6,672 bases of DNA from Bacteroidota bacterium (GTDB taxonomy: Bacteria; Bacteroidota; Bacteroidia; Flavobacteriales_F; PHOS-HE28), in NCBI GenBank assembly GCA_023418095.1, contig JAEZDL010000226.1, positions 1-6,672 on the forward strand, written 5' to 3'. Position numbers and translations under genes: made by a program. Positions within the stretch are counted from its first letter, which is position 1, and each line of letters starts with the position of its first letter. This document shows positions 1 to 6,551 of this stretch, piece after piece. The notes under the pieces are model-generated. The model had not been told where the DNA came from. It saw only the letters and a list, made by a program, of their open reading frames with translations, and made no database searches.

Positions 1-514
1 CCTGCGTAAGATCGTACATGATCGCCCCGCCGTTGCCGCTTGATGATCCGAAGATGTACATGCGGCCGTTCTCATCGATGAACAGTGAATGCGAGGTGAT
101 CCAATCGGGATCCTGGAAAACGGTGGAGGGAAGTTCGGTGCTCTGCGGGAGCGGGCTCAGATCGATGATGGTGACCCCGCCATTCTCCGCTTCGGTGGTG
201 ATGTACGCATGATCGCCCCACACCTTCACTTCACGCCAGATGGATGGTGGCCCGGGCACGAAGAAGATCTCCTGCGGATCGGCCGGATCGGCCAGGCTAA
301 CCACCGAAACACCGCCGGGGTCGTTCGAATTGCCGTTCACGCCCACGATCGCGTATTCGATCCCGGTCTCGTCGGTATAGCCCCACAGGTTGCTCAGATC
401 GGAATTCCGCAGATCCTGGAAATCCAGCTTCCCCACGAAATCGATGTTGTACTGTGCCCGGGATCCAGCGTGGAAAAGAGTGAAGAGAAAGAGAAGGGTA
501 AGCGTACGGATCAT
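1..514 (-). CDS. Secreted choice-of-anchor B / LVIVD-repeat protein, N-terminal part
   Basis: The frame is open from ATG at 514-512 to the left edge, giving 171 codons; the C-terminus lies outside the window. Residues 1-20 form a signal peptide (MIRTLTLLFLF core, ending SRA before Gln21), so the product is exported. The mature part matches the choice-of-anchor B family as I remember it: NLWGYTD at 42-48, an SVVSLADP strand followed by FFVPGPPSIWREVKVWG at about 70-100, AYITTE at 103-108, GVTIIDLS at 113-120, and HSLFIDENG at 142-150 before GGAIMYDL. These are LVIVD-type beta-propeller blades. Family members are surface or secreted proteins that carry one of several anchors; in this phylum that is often a T9SS tail, which would be in the missing part. 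No enzymatic role is known to me. There is no clear Shine-Dalgarno site before the ATG. The gene is divergent from the secreted protein at 683. Confidence 0.85.
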   Translation of the reverse strand, partial: MIRTLTLLFLFTLFHAGSRAQYNIDFVGKLDFQDLRNSDLSNLWGYTDETGIEYAIVGVNGNSNDPGGVSVVSLADPADPQEIFFVPGPPSIWREVKVWGDHAYITTEAENGGVTIIDLSPLPQSTELPSTVFQDPDWITSHSLFIDENGRMYIFGSSSGNGGAIMYDLTQ

Positions 515-682
515 TCCACAAAGTAAGCGTATCGGCTCCCGCGCCAGGCTTCCGTAGGATGCCTCGTAAGTACCGATCCTTGGGATCCACGGCAATACGG
601 GCCACAAAACCGACATTTGCAGGCTCATGGCCCGATCCACCGCGATCGGCCATATTAACTTAGTATCCGCATTCACATCGCC
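515..682. promoter_or_regulatory. Divergent spacer between two secreted-protein genes
   Basis: These 168 bases separate two divergent genes and must contain both promoters. On the minus strand TTACTTTG (526-519) has one mismatch to TAnnTTTG and ends four bases before the ATG at 514, which would imply an almost leaderless message. On the plus strand TAACTTAG (656-663) also has one mismatch and lies 19 bases before the TTG start. Neither has a convincing -33 TTG at normal spacing, so both are weak candidates. No RNA gene or terminator is visible here. Confidence 0.35.
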
Positions 683-3463
683 TTGGTACAACGCATTACA
701 CGGAAGGCCGTTGCGGCCTGCATCATTGTTCTCTTTTTGGTGGCACCGCGAACGTCCCATGCGCAGTTCGGCGGACCCCAAACGCTCTCCACCGATGGAT
801 CACTGCCCCGGTTGCAGCCGATCGACATGGACGGCGATGGCGACATGGATCTGGTGGGCTTTTTCAACGGGGACCAATTCAAATGGGCGCAGAACGATGG
901 CTCCGGCACGTTGGCGGCGTTCGCTCCGGCGATCACCACAGGACCGGTAAGTGCACATGTGTTCGGTGATACCGATGGGAATGGAACGCCGGACCTGGTC
1001 TATGTTTCCACCGGCAACACTATACGGATCGCCACTTCGGCCGGGGGCACCTTCGCGGCACCGGTCGATGTGACGGCCCTGCCGGGTGAGGCGGGCCGCA
1101 TCGCGCTTTCCGACCTGAATGGCGATGGTGCACCGGAGATCATCGTTTCGGTGAATACCGGATCCACCTCGCGGATCGCCACCCTTGCGAACAACGGTGG
1201 AATTTTCGGTGCACCCGGCTTCATCTCCGACGAGATCGAAGGAAGTGCTTCGACCATACTGCTCGCCGGTGCGATCGATGAATTCCCGGGGAACGACGTG
1301 CTCTTCATGAACTCCCAGAACGCCATGATCGGGCTGATGAACGTGAACGGCGATGCGAGTGAATGGCAGCAGATGCCCCTCTTCTACCTGTTCGATTACC
1401 AGTTCGTGGATCCGCAACTGATCGATATCGATCAGGACGGTGATCTCGATATCGCGGAAGCGCACCAGACGGTGATCCAGTGGGCCGAGAACCGGCTTAG
1501 CGAGAACATCCCGTTCAACGAATTCACCATACGTGTGATCGAGCCGGTGATGACCGCCGGGGTGGGATACTTCGCCGATCTGGGTTGCGCTGAAGGTGCT
1601 TCCGTGGTATACGTTCCTTCCGATCCCAGCCTTCCCGTGCGCTGGACCACCTATGTGGAAAGCGTCGCGCGGTTCGTGCCGAAGCAGGATCTGCCGGGAG
1701 TGGCGCGCGGACTGCAGGTGATCCTCTCGGACATGAACGGGGATGGAAAAGCCGATCTGTTGATCCGCAATGGTACGGGCCTGCTCCTCCACCTGAACGA
1801 ACTTCAACCAGCGACCACGCAGCTGGAATTACCCGCGTTCGATACGGTTTGCGTGATCGGGCCGAGCATCCCCTTGCCCGATGCGATCCCTTCCGGCGGA
1901 ACGTGGAGCGGCACGTGGGTGACCAACAACATGTTCCACCGAAGCAGTGTGGGCGGCACTTCCACCGTACCGCTCGCTTACACCTGGTATGAACCCGAAG
2001 GCTGCCCCGTTGCGGGGCTTGCGAACATGCGCGTGATCACCGGGCCGCAGATCGAACCGTTCATCGGGCCGATCGTCTGCAGTGGCGACGGGCCTTTCCA
2101 ACTCACCTCGCAGCCGCAGGCCACGCAATGGCAGGGTCTGTCGCCCGGCAACATCCTCGACCTGAACAACTACAACGGCGAACTGATCGTGGCCCAATAC
2201 ACCGATCCGACCGGTGCGACCTGCAACTCGTTCATGGGCCCGCTGAATGTCTGGAACACCGTGCCGGCCGAGATCGTGGAGATCGATACGCTGTGCATCA
2301 ATTCCGGGGTACAGACGATAAGCGCACAACTGCCCTGGCCGGACAATACCTGGAGCGGCGATATAAGCGGGACCGCCGGTGATAATGCGCTGTTCGATCC
2401 ATCGATAGGCGCAGGCGTGTACACCATTCACCTGGATCGCCAGCCGATCGGGCCGCAGCAGTGCGCCAATAGCGATTCGATCGTGATCGTGGTGAACGAT
2501 GTGATCCCGCAGATCGATATCATGGCGCCGGAAGCCTTCTGCACAAGCACCAGTTCCATCGATCTGCAACAATTCGCGCAACCTGTTGGTGGCATCTGGT
2601 CAGGCCCTGGAGTGGCTGGGAACATCTTGCTTCCGTTCATCGCAGGCCCGGGTGAGCATCCACTGAGTTATTCGATAATTTCAGGCGGCTGTTCGGCCAC
2701 GGCTGAAACTTCGATCGTGCTTGCCAGTAGTGTGGACATCACCCATGAGAGCGGGCTTTTGAGCTTCTGCATCGATCAGGATCCTGTGGTACTCGCTGCT
2801 TCCCCCGCCGGTGGTGAATGGAACGCACCCGTGCAGGCCGACGGCACGTTCGATCCGGCAACCGCAGGAGTTGGCGAGCACGAGCTGGTGTATGTGTATA
2901 CCGATCCCAATGGCTGCATGCTGGTGAATCCGCCGCTCACTGTTTCGGTGCATGAGCAACAGACCATTCCTGTGATCGCGCCGGTGGAATTGCTTTGCAT
3001 AACGGACGAACCCGTGGAGATCACCGGTACGCCCGCTGGCGTTTGGTCCGGTGCGGTGGAAGGGATCGGCACTTCGGTGATGTTCGATCCTGGAACGATC
3101 GGTGCAGGCACCTGGCAGGTCTCGCTCACTGCGGAAGAAGAAGGATCGTGCGCCGGTACGACAACGATCGACGTAGTGGTGGATGTTTGCACTTCCATCG
3201 GCGATAAACATAGGAGCGAAGCGATCGTGATCTCACCGAATCCGACGAACGGCTTCGCCCTGATGGATCTTCGGATCGAAGGTCCGGTGAAATGGATGCT
3301 GTTCGATGCGGTTGGAAGAATGGTGCCTGGCTCGGTGGATGTGCTCACCGGCCCGGCGGTCAGATCATTGGATCTTTCCGGCCTGGCCAATGGCATGTAC
3401 CACCTGCGTGCGTTCGCCGGTGATCGCGTGCATCACGTTGAACTTATTAAGGCCGATCGCTAG
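683..3463 (+). CDS. Secreted FG-GAP/VCBS-repeat protein with six Ig-like modules and T9SS type A sorting domain
   Basis: 926 residues. Residues 1-28 are a signal peptide (RITRK, then AACIIVLFLV, cleavage near HAQ). Five calcium-loop motifs of DxDGDGxxD type lie at about 48-58, 96-108, 144-155, 248-258 and 350-361; they are typical of FG-GAP/VCBS beta-propeller blades. From about 385 to 836 there are six modules of roughly 75 residues, each with a Cys near its start, usually a WSG or similar Trp motif, often FDP...GAG, and a closing Cys. The tail, about 848-926, is a T9SS type A sorting domain: ISPNPTNG, VKWMLFDAVGRMV, LDLSGLANGMYHLR. The protein should cross the outer membrane by T9SS and end up on the surface or released. 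No catalytic domain is seen; adhesion or matrix roles are guesses. The start is TTG: an in-frame TAA lies at 656-658, no ATG intervenes, and the signal peptide needs an initiation near 683. Confidence 0.88.
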   Translation: MVQRITRKAVAACIIVLFLVAPRTSHAQFGGPQTLSTDGSLPRLQPIDMDGDGDMDLVGFFNGDQFKWAQNDGSGTLAAFAPAITTGPVSAHVFGDTDGNGTPDLVYVSTGNTIRIATSAGGTFAAPVDVTALPGEAGRIALSDLNGDGAPEIIVSVNTGSTSRIATLANNGGIFGAPGFISDEIEGSASTILLAGAIDEFPGNDVLFMNSQNAMIGLMNVNGDASEWQQMPLFYLFDYQFVDPQLIDIDQDGDLDIAEAHQTVIQWAENRLSENIPFNEFTIRVIEPVMTAGVGYFADLGCAEGASVVYVPSDPSLPVRWTTYVESVARFVPKQDLPGVARGLQVILSDMNGDGKADLLIRNGTGLLLHLNELQPATTQLELPAFDTVCVIGPSIPLPDAIPSGGTWSGTWVTNNMFHRSSVGGTSTVPLAYTWYEPEGCPVAGLANMRVITGPQIEPFIGPIVCSGDGPFQLTSQPQATQWQGLSPGNILDLNNYNGELIVAQYTDPTGATCNSFMGPLNVWNTVPAEIVEIDTLCINSGVQTISAQLPWPDNTWSGDISGTAGDNALFDPSIGAGVYTIHLDRQPIGPQQCANSDSIVIVVNDVIPQIDIMAPEAFCTSTSSIDLQQFAQPVGGIWSGPGVAGNILLPFIAGPGEHPLSYSIISGGCSATAETSIVLASSVDITHESGLLSFCIDQDPVVLAASPAGGEWNAPVQADGTFDPATAGVGEHELVYVYTDPNGCMLVNPPLTVSVHEQQTIPVIAPVELLCITDEPVEITGTPAGVWSGAVEGIGTSVMFDPGTIGAGTWQVSLTAEEEGSCAGTTTIDVVVDVCTSIGDKHRSEAIVISPNPTNGFALMDLRIEGPVKWMLFDAVGRMVPGSVDVLTGPAVRSLDLSGLANGMYHLRAFAGDRVHHVELIKADR

Positions 3464-4080
3464 GCGGTCGCCGCCATCAACCCACGTACCCGATCGATCT
3501 CTTGCGGATCGATGGTGTGCTGCCTTCCGGGGAAAACATCGAGCGTGACCTTCGCTCCCAGTGCTTCCAACACTTCCAGCGTTTCCTTCGATCTTTTCAA
3601 CGGAACATGTGGATCATCATCGCTGTTGCTGAGGTAGACCGGCGTCGCGCGCAGATCGCCTATGTAAAGTGATCGATCGATGTGCTCACCGATCAAACCT
3701 CCAGTGAACGCATAGACTCCGCCATACTGGTGCGGAGTTCGCGCGATGACCTCAGTGGTTAGGCAGGCACCCTGCGAAAAGCCCATCACATGGATGTGAT
3801 CGAAGGGGATGTGCGCGTTCACTTCATCGATCAGCCGTTGCACCACACCGATCGCACTGCTGAGCCAAGGCTCGTTCTTCTCACGCGGCGCCATGAAGCT
3901 GAAGGGATACCAGGTGGAATTCGCTGCCAGCGGCGCGGCCAGATGCCATTCCTTGTTCACGAACCGTTGTGCCAGATCGAGCATGTCCTGCGGCGTGCCT
4001 CCGCGGCCGTGCAGCAGGATCATGGCATGGTCCGCATCCTGCAGGGATGCGCCTCGTGAAATGATCTTGTAGGGATGCAT
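3460..4080 (-). CDS. Alpha/beta hydrolase, carboxylesterase/phospholipase family (MhqD-like)
   Basis: 206 residues, the usual size for the small Abhydrolase_2 (COG0400-type) serine esterases. The fold markers are in order: ILLHGRGG at 21-28 (oxyanion-hole loop), the nucleophile elbow GFSQG at 100-104 with Ser102, an acid loop SDDDPHVP at 153-160 (Asp156 most likely), and the catalytic His188 in RQHTI. No signal peptide is present, so it is cytoplasmic. ATG at 4080-4078 overlaps the TGA of the upstream dioxygenase by one base (TGATG), so the two are probably translated from one message and coupled. Paired with a ring-cleaving dioxygenase, it resembles MhqD beside MhqO in Bacillus hydroquinone resistance; hydrolysis of ring-cleavage products or related esters is inferred. 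The substrate is not visible from sequence. Its stop shares CTAG with the converging gene. Confidence 0.85.
   Translation of the reverse strand: MHPYKIISRGASLQDADHAMILLHGRGGTPQDMLDLAQRFVNKEWHLAAPLAANSTWYPFSFMAPREKNEPWLSSAIGVVQRLIDEVNAHIPFDHIHVMGFSQGACLTTEVIARTPHQYGGVYAFTGGLIGEHIDRSLYIGDLRATPVYLSNSDDDPHVPLKRSKETLEVLEALGAKVTLDVFPGRQHTIDPQEIDRVRGLMAATA
3463..3475. other. Small GC hairpin at the convergent stop codons
   Basis: GGCGG-TCG-CCGCC forms a perfect five-base-pair stem with a three-base loop. It begins at the last base of the plus-strand stop and lies within the last codons of the minus-strand hydrolase. No T-tract follows on either strand, so it is not a normal intrinsic terminator. 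No other terminator is visible between the two convergent genes. Confidence 0.35.
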
Positions 4081-5036
4081 CAGTCCTGGAATTTTGAAAG
4101 TTCGACCGTGATCGGGGCAAGCTGTTCCTCGATCTTCCTCCTTTGCGGCTCCGCCCAGGCAGGCAGCTTCAATTCCGATCCCAACTTCTCTTGCGATTCA
4201 TCGATCATGAAACCCGGTGGCTCGGTGGCGATCTCGAAAAGAATACCGCCCGGCTCGCGGAAATAGATCGATCGGAAATATTGCCGATCCATCACCGGGG
4301 TCACCTGCAGGCCGATCCGCGAGAGGCTTTCCTGCAATTGCTCCTGTCCCCGATCATCGGGCGTTGAGAATGCCACGTGGTGCACTGTGCCGCTACCTGC
4401 GAGACCACGCATTTCGTGCGGGCTGCGAACGATGTCCACGATGGAGCCGGGCCCATCCCCGAGCGAAAAACGGAACCGATCGCTCCCTTCCCGGCCGGCA
4501 CGATATCCCAGTTGTTCGGTGAGAACCGCGACAGTGGGCTCCGGCCTGTCCAGGCTCAGCACCACACCATGGAAACCCTTGATCGCATGCTCCGGTGCCA
4601 CGGGCCCAAGACTGTTGCCGGGACGCCGATCGGCGGGAGCCTCGACCAGCTCAAGGTTGAGCCCATCGTGATCCTCGAACGAGATGAAGACCTCGCCGCC
4701 CAACCGCTGCTGCGGGCCTTTCACCGGAATGTTGAAGCGTGCGAGCCGCTCGACCCAGTGATCGACGGAACCTTCGGGAATGGAGAACATGGTGACCGTG
4801 AGCTGGCCTTTGCCGGGCCGGCCGCGCGCCAGATCCTCGTATGGGAAGAATGTCATGATCGAGCCAGGTGAACCCGCCTCATCGCCGTAATAGAGATGAT
4901 GTACACCGGGCGCATCGAAATTCACCGTGCGCTTCACCAGCCGCAGTCCGAGAACACCGGCATAGAGATCCACGTTCCGCTGGGCGCTGGAAGAAAGCGC
5001 GGTGACATGATGGATCCCTGTGACCTGGCCGAACAT
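4080..5036 (-). CDS. Ring-cleaving dioxygenase, vicinal oxygen chelate (glyoxalase) family, MhqO-like
   Basis: 318 residues from ATG at 5036. Two glyoxalase/VOC halves are visible: GIHHVTA at 7-13 opens the first, and FHGVVLSLDRPEP at about 155-167 opens the second, which contains VHHVAF at 218-223. SIYFREPGGILFEIATEPPGF at about 256-276 is the family hallmark. By analogy with type I extradiol enzymes, His10, His220 and Glu268 should bind the metal. Relatives open hydroquinone or catechol-type rings with oxygen; MhqO/MhqA of Bacillus protect against methylhydroquinone. The frame stays open upstream to 5240, but those 68 residues (Pro, Arg and Cys rich) translate a palindromic repeat and precede the conserved start, so 5036 is preferred. 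The gene is first in an operon with the downstream hydrolase. No MhqR-type regulator is in the window. The quinone substrate is inferred from the family. Confidence 0.88.
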   Translation of the reverse strand: MFGQVTGIHHVTALSSSAQRNVDLYAGVLGLRLVKRTVNFDAPGVHHLYYGDEAGSPGSIMTFFPYEDLARGRPGKGQLTVTMFSIPEGSVDHWVERLARFNIPVKGPQQRLGGEVFISFEDHDGLNLELVEAPADRRPGNSLGPVAPEHAIKGFHGVVLSLDRPEPTVAVLTEQLGYRAGREGSDRFRFSLGDGPGSIVDIVRSPHEMRGLAGSGTVHHVAFSTPDDRGQEQLQESLSRIGLQVTPVMDRQYFRSIYFREPGGILFEIATEPPGFMIDESQEKLGSELKLPAWAEPQRRKIEEQLAPITVELSKFQD

Positions 5037-5042
5037 GCGTTC

Positions 5043-5050
5043 CGAATATA
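5043..5050 (-). promoter_or_regulatory. Possible -7 box for the dioxygenase-hydrolase operon
   Basis: Read on the minus strand this is TATATTCG, one mismatch from TAnnTTTG, ending six bases before the ATG at 5036. No good -33 TTG is seen at normal spacing. If used, the message would be leaderless or nearly so. This is weak evidence. Confidence 0.3.
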
Positions 5051-5105
5051 GCGCCGGCAGAGGCCGATCGATACCCTTGCAGCATCGGGACGGCATGGCC
5101 GGAAG

Positions 5106-5239
5106 TTGCGTGAAGGATAGGAATGGAAACCCCGGAAGCCGCGCTTTTGGCGGCTGAGGAGTTGGAATGCCCCGCAGTACTGCGGGGAGCCTGACGCGGC
5201 AGCGATCGCGTGCACGCGATGGCTGACGGGGCACGCCCA
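5106..5239. repeat. Palindrome-rich intergenic element, likely a dispersed repeat
   Basis: Three inverted repeats follow each other in about 100 bases. First, AGCCGC (5137-5142) pairs with GCGGCT (5150-5155) around a seven-base loop. Second, CCCCGCAGTACTGCGGGG (5170-5187) is a perfect 18-base palindrome. Third, ATCGCGTGCACGCGAT (5205-5220) is a perfect 16-base palindrome whose pairing continues to 5200-5225 with one mismatch. The third is flanked by near-identical direct repeats (CCTGACGCGGC at 5190-5200 and GCTGACGGGGC at 5222-5232, 9 of 11 matching). GGAATG followed by CCCCG occurs twice (5121-5135 and 5164-5174). This density suggests a REP-like or other dispersed structured element rather than promoter DNA. 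Copy number cannot be seen from one window. Confidence 0.6.
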
Positions 5240-5280
5240 AAAAAGGAAAGCGGTGGATCGGGATCGGGAACCGGTATTAC

Positions 5281-5306
5281 TTGCCGATGAGCTTCGTCTA
5301 TCTTTG
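5281..5306 (+). promoter_or_regulatory. Bacteroidota-type promoter of the lipoprotein gene
   Basis: TATCTTTG at 5299-5306 matches the TAnnTTTG -7 consensus exactly. TTG at 5281-5283 is a possible -33 element, although the 15-base spacer is shorter than the usual 17-23. Transcription would begin near 5311-5315. That leaves about 15 bases of leader before ATG 5329 and almost none before ATG 5314, and it rules out the TTG at 5281 as a start. Confidence 0.6.
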
Positions 5307-5328
5307 GCCGCCCATGCGCTTCGCACCT

Positions 5329-6384
5329 ATGAAAAGATCGCTTTTCCTTCTCTCAGCCCTTTCGCTTTTCGGCTGCAGCACCGAACTGGAGGTGAACGCG
5401 CCCTACAAGGATATTACCGTGGTGTATGGGCTGCTGAACCAGCGCGATACCATCCAGTACATCAAGATCAACAAGGCATTTCTGGGTGAAGGCGATGCGT
5501 ACCAATACGCGATGATCCGCGATAGCAACGAGTATACGAACGAACAGATAAGCCACAAACAGATCCATCGCCTGAACGCGTCCGGCGCGCGCGTTGAGAC
5601 CTTTGAGCTGCGCGATACCACGGTAACGAACCGCTTGCCCGGCGATTTCTACTCACCCGAACAGACCGTTTATTATTTCAAGGATGGTGCGCAACCGGTG
5701 ACCGGTGATACGTTCGATGTTTTCCTTGAACAGGGCAGCGAATATGAATTGGACCTGGTGGTGAAGGGGAAGCAGATCAGCTCACGCACTACTGTGGTGA
5801 ACAATTTCTCGATCAGTTCAGTGAATTCATCCCCTACGACGGAAGTCACGTTGTTCACTTCGAATGGTTTCCAGAACTACCTTTTCAAATGGACGAGCGG
5901 CCGCTATGGCAAACGTTACGAAGCGAGCTGGCGCTTCAACTATTCGGAAGTGGATGCGAACGGCGACACCACCGAACATTCGATCACGCAAAAATTCGCC
6001 AGCCGCGTGGCCAGCAATTCCGGGACACCTGGCCAGGAGTTCGAAGCACAGATCGAAGGAGAAGGATTCTTCAATACGATCGCGAACCAAGTGCCAGTGA
6101 AACCAAATGTTCATCGGATCATTCGCGGGATCGACCTCATAGTGGATGTGGCGAATGATGAATTCCATACCGCGCTTGCCTTGAACGAACCGATCAGCGG
6201 CATTGTTGAAGAACGGCCCGCGTACAGCAATGTGGAGAATGGCTTGGGGATCTTCGGAAGCAGGTACAGCAAGGCAGTGATCGGCAAGCAACTAACGACG
6301 ATCACCATGAACGAGATGATCACCGGATCGCTCGCGAACAGAAATTTCTGCTACTTCGTTGGCGAGAACCTGCTCTGTGACTGA
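5329..6384 (+). CDS. Lipoprotein of unknown function, DUF4249-like
   Basis: 351 residues from ATG 5329. A lipoprotein signal peptide (MKRSLFLLSALS) leads to the lipobox LFGC with Cys16 as the lipidated residue, so the protein is membrane-anchored, probably periplasmic or on the surface. The body is rich in beta-strand-like stretches (ITVVYGLLN at 29-37, TIQYIKINKAFLG at 41-53, YELDLVVKGKQI at 139-150) with no transmembrane segment. YSNVENGLGIFGSRY near 299-313 and the overall layout recall DUF4249 lipoproteins, from memory and not tested. No catalytic motif is recognised. Two Cys (341 and 350) sit at the very C-terminus. ATG 5314 is in frame and would also give a valid lipoprotein signal, but the promoter at 5299-5306 nearly abuts it. 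The gene ends before the intrinsic terminator at 6422 and appears monocistronic. Confidence 0.75.
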   Translation: MKRSLFLLSALSLFGCSTELEVNAPYKDITVVYGLLNQRDTIQYIKINKAFLGEGDAYQYAMIRDSNEYTNEQISHKQIHRLNASGARVETFELRDTTVTNRLPGDFYSPEQTVYYFKDGAQPVTGDTFDVFLEQGSEYELDLVVKGKQISSRTTVVNNFSISSVNSSPTTEVTLFTSNGFQNYLFKWTSGRYGKRYEASWRFNYSEVDANGDTTEHSITQKFASRVASNSGTPGQEFEAQIEGEGFFNTIANQVPVKPNVHRIIRGIDLIVDVANDEFHTALALNEPISGIVEERPAYSNVENGLGIFGSRYSKAVIGKQLTTITMNEMITGSLANRNFCYFVGENLLCD

Positions 6385-6396
6385 TCATCGGCAAGA

Positions 6397-6418
6397 TGTC
6401 ATTCTGTCTTTTTGACAG
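6397..6418. promoter_or_regulatory. TGTCA/TGACA inverted repeat upstream of dnaK
   Basis: TGTCA (6397-6401) and TGACA (6413-6417) form an inverted repeat with an 11-base gap; nested inside, CTGTC (6404-6408) pairs with GACAG (6414-6418) across five T. TGACAG occurs again at 6457-6462 and 6497-6502. This could be an activator or repressor site for dnaK, or simply a small hairpin after the lipoprotein gene. The binding factor is unknown. Confidence 0.35.
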
Positions 6419-6421
6419 TTG

Positions 6422-6449
6422 AAAAGTCCGCAGAAATGCGGGCTTTTTT
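6422..6449 (+). terminator. Intrinsic terminator after the lipoprotein gene
   Basis: AAAAGTCCGCA (6422-6432) pairs with TGCGGGCTTTT (6437-6447), an 11-pair stem with one G-T wobble and a GAAA tetraloop, and runs into six T (6444-6449). This is a textbook Rho-independent terminator 38 bases past the stop codon. The A-run on the left gives only weak potential in the opposite direction. Confidence 0.9.
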
Positions 6450-6484
6450 GTTGATGTGACAGAGAAGCGATCGGTGAAGAGTGG

Positions 6485-6500
6485 TGGCACATTCATTGAC
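6485..6500 (+). promoter_or_regulatory. Sigma-54-like -24/-12 motif upstream of dnaK
   Basis: TGGCAC, five bases, then TTGAC resembles the sigma-54 promoter TGGCAC-N5-TTGCW. The -24 half is perfect; the -12 half has A instead of the usual C after TTG, a serious mismatch. Transcription would start near 6511, about 40 bases before the dnaK ATG. No exact TAnnTTTG box exists between 6385 and 6551. It is a candidate only. Confidence 0.4.
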
Positions 6501-6502
6501 AG

Positions 6503-6527
6503 CGGCAGGTCTGCCGGACTGATCCGG
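6503..6527 (+). other. Two overlapping, mutually exclusive small hairpins in the dnaK leader
   Basis: CGGCAG (6503-6508) can pair with CTGCCG (6511-6516), or CCGGA (6514-6518) can pair with TCCGG (6523-6527) around CTGA. The two share bases, so only one can form at a time. Whether the first is transcribed depends on the start site. Such short stems can be chance in GC-rich DNA. Confidence 0.25.
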
Positions 6528-6551
6528 GATCATCGATAAGAAAAGAGACAC

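Noticed and set aside
89..526. Plus-strand frame of 145 residues at the left edge
   Set aside because: It is the shadow of the minus-strand choice-of-anchor B gene, which has a signal peptide and family motifs.
800..3396. Several long minus-strand open frames (about 800-1807, 1829-2581, 2681-3211, 2776-3396) opposite the secreted protein
   Set aside because: They encode His/Arg/Asp/Gly-rich low-complexity peptides with no family motif, as expected from GATCG-rich codons read antisense. The plus-strand frame has a signal peptide, repeats and a sorting domain.
5203..5210. GCGATCGC, identical to the cyanobacterial HIP1 octamer
   Set aside because: I noticed it only here, within a palindromic element of a GATC-rich genome; all genes point to Bacteroidota.
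5106..5239. CRISPR array or tRNA/ncRNA gene in the palindromic spacer
   Set aside because: There are no regularly spaced identical repeats and no cloverleaf; the structure is a series of different palindromes.
5037..5240. 68-residue N-terminal extension of the dioxygenase
   Set aside because: It translates the palindromic repeat, is Pro/Arg/Cys-rich without signal character, and lies before the conserved MFGQVTGIHHVTA opening.
6385..6551. CIRCE/HrcA operator upstream of dnaK
   Set aside because: No TTAGCACTC/GAGTGCTAA inverted repeat can be found in the spacer.
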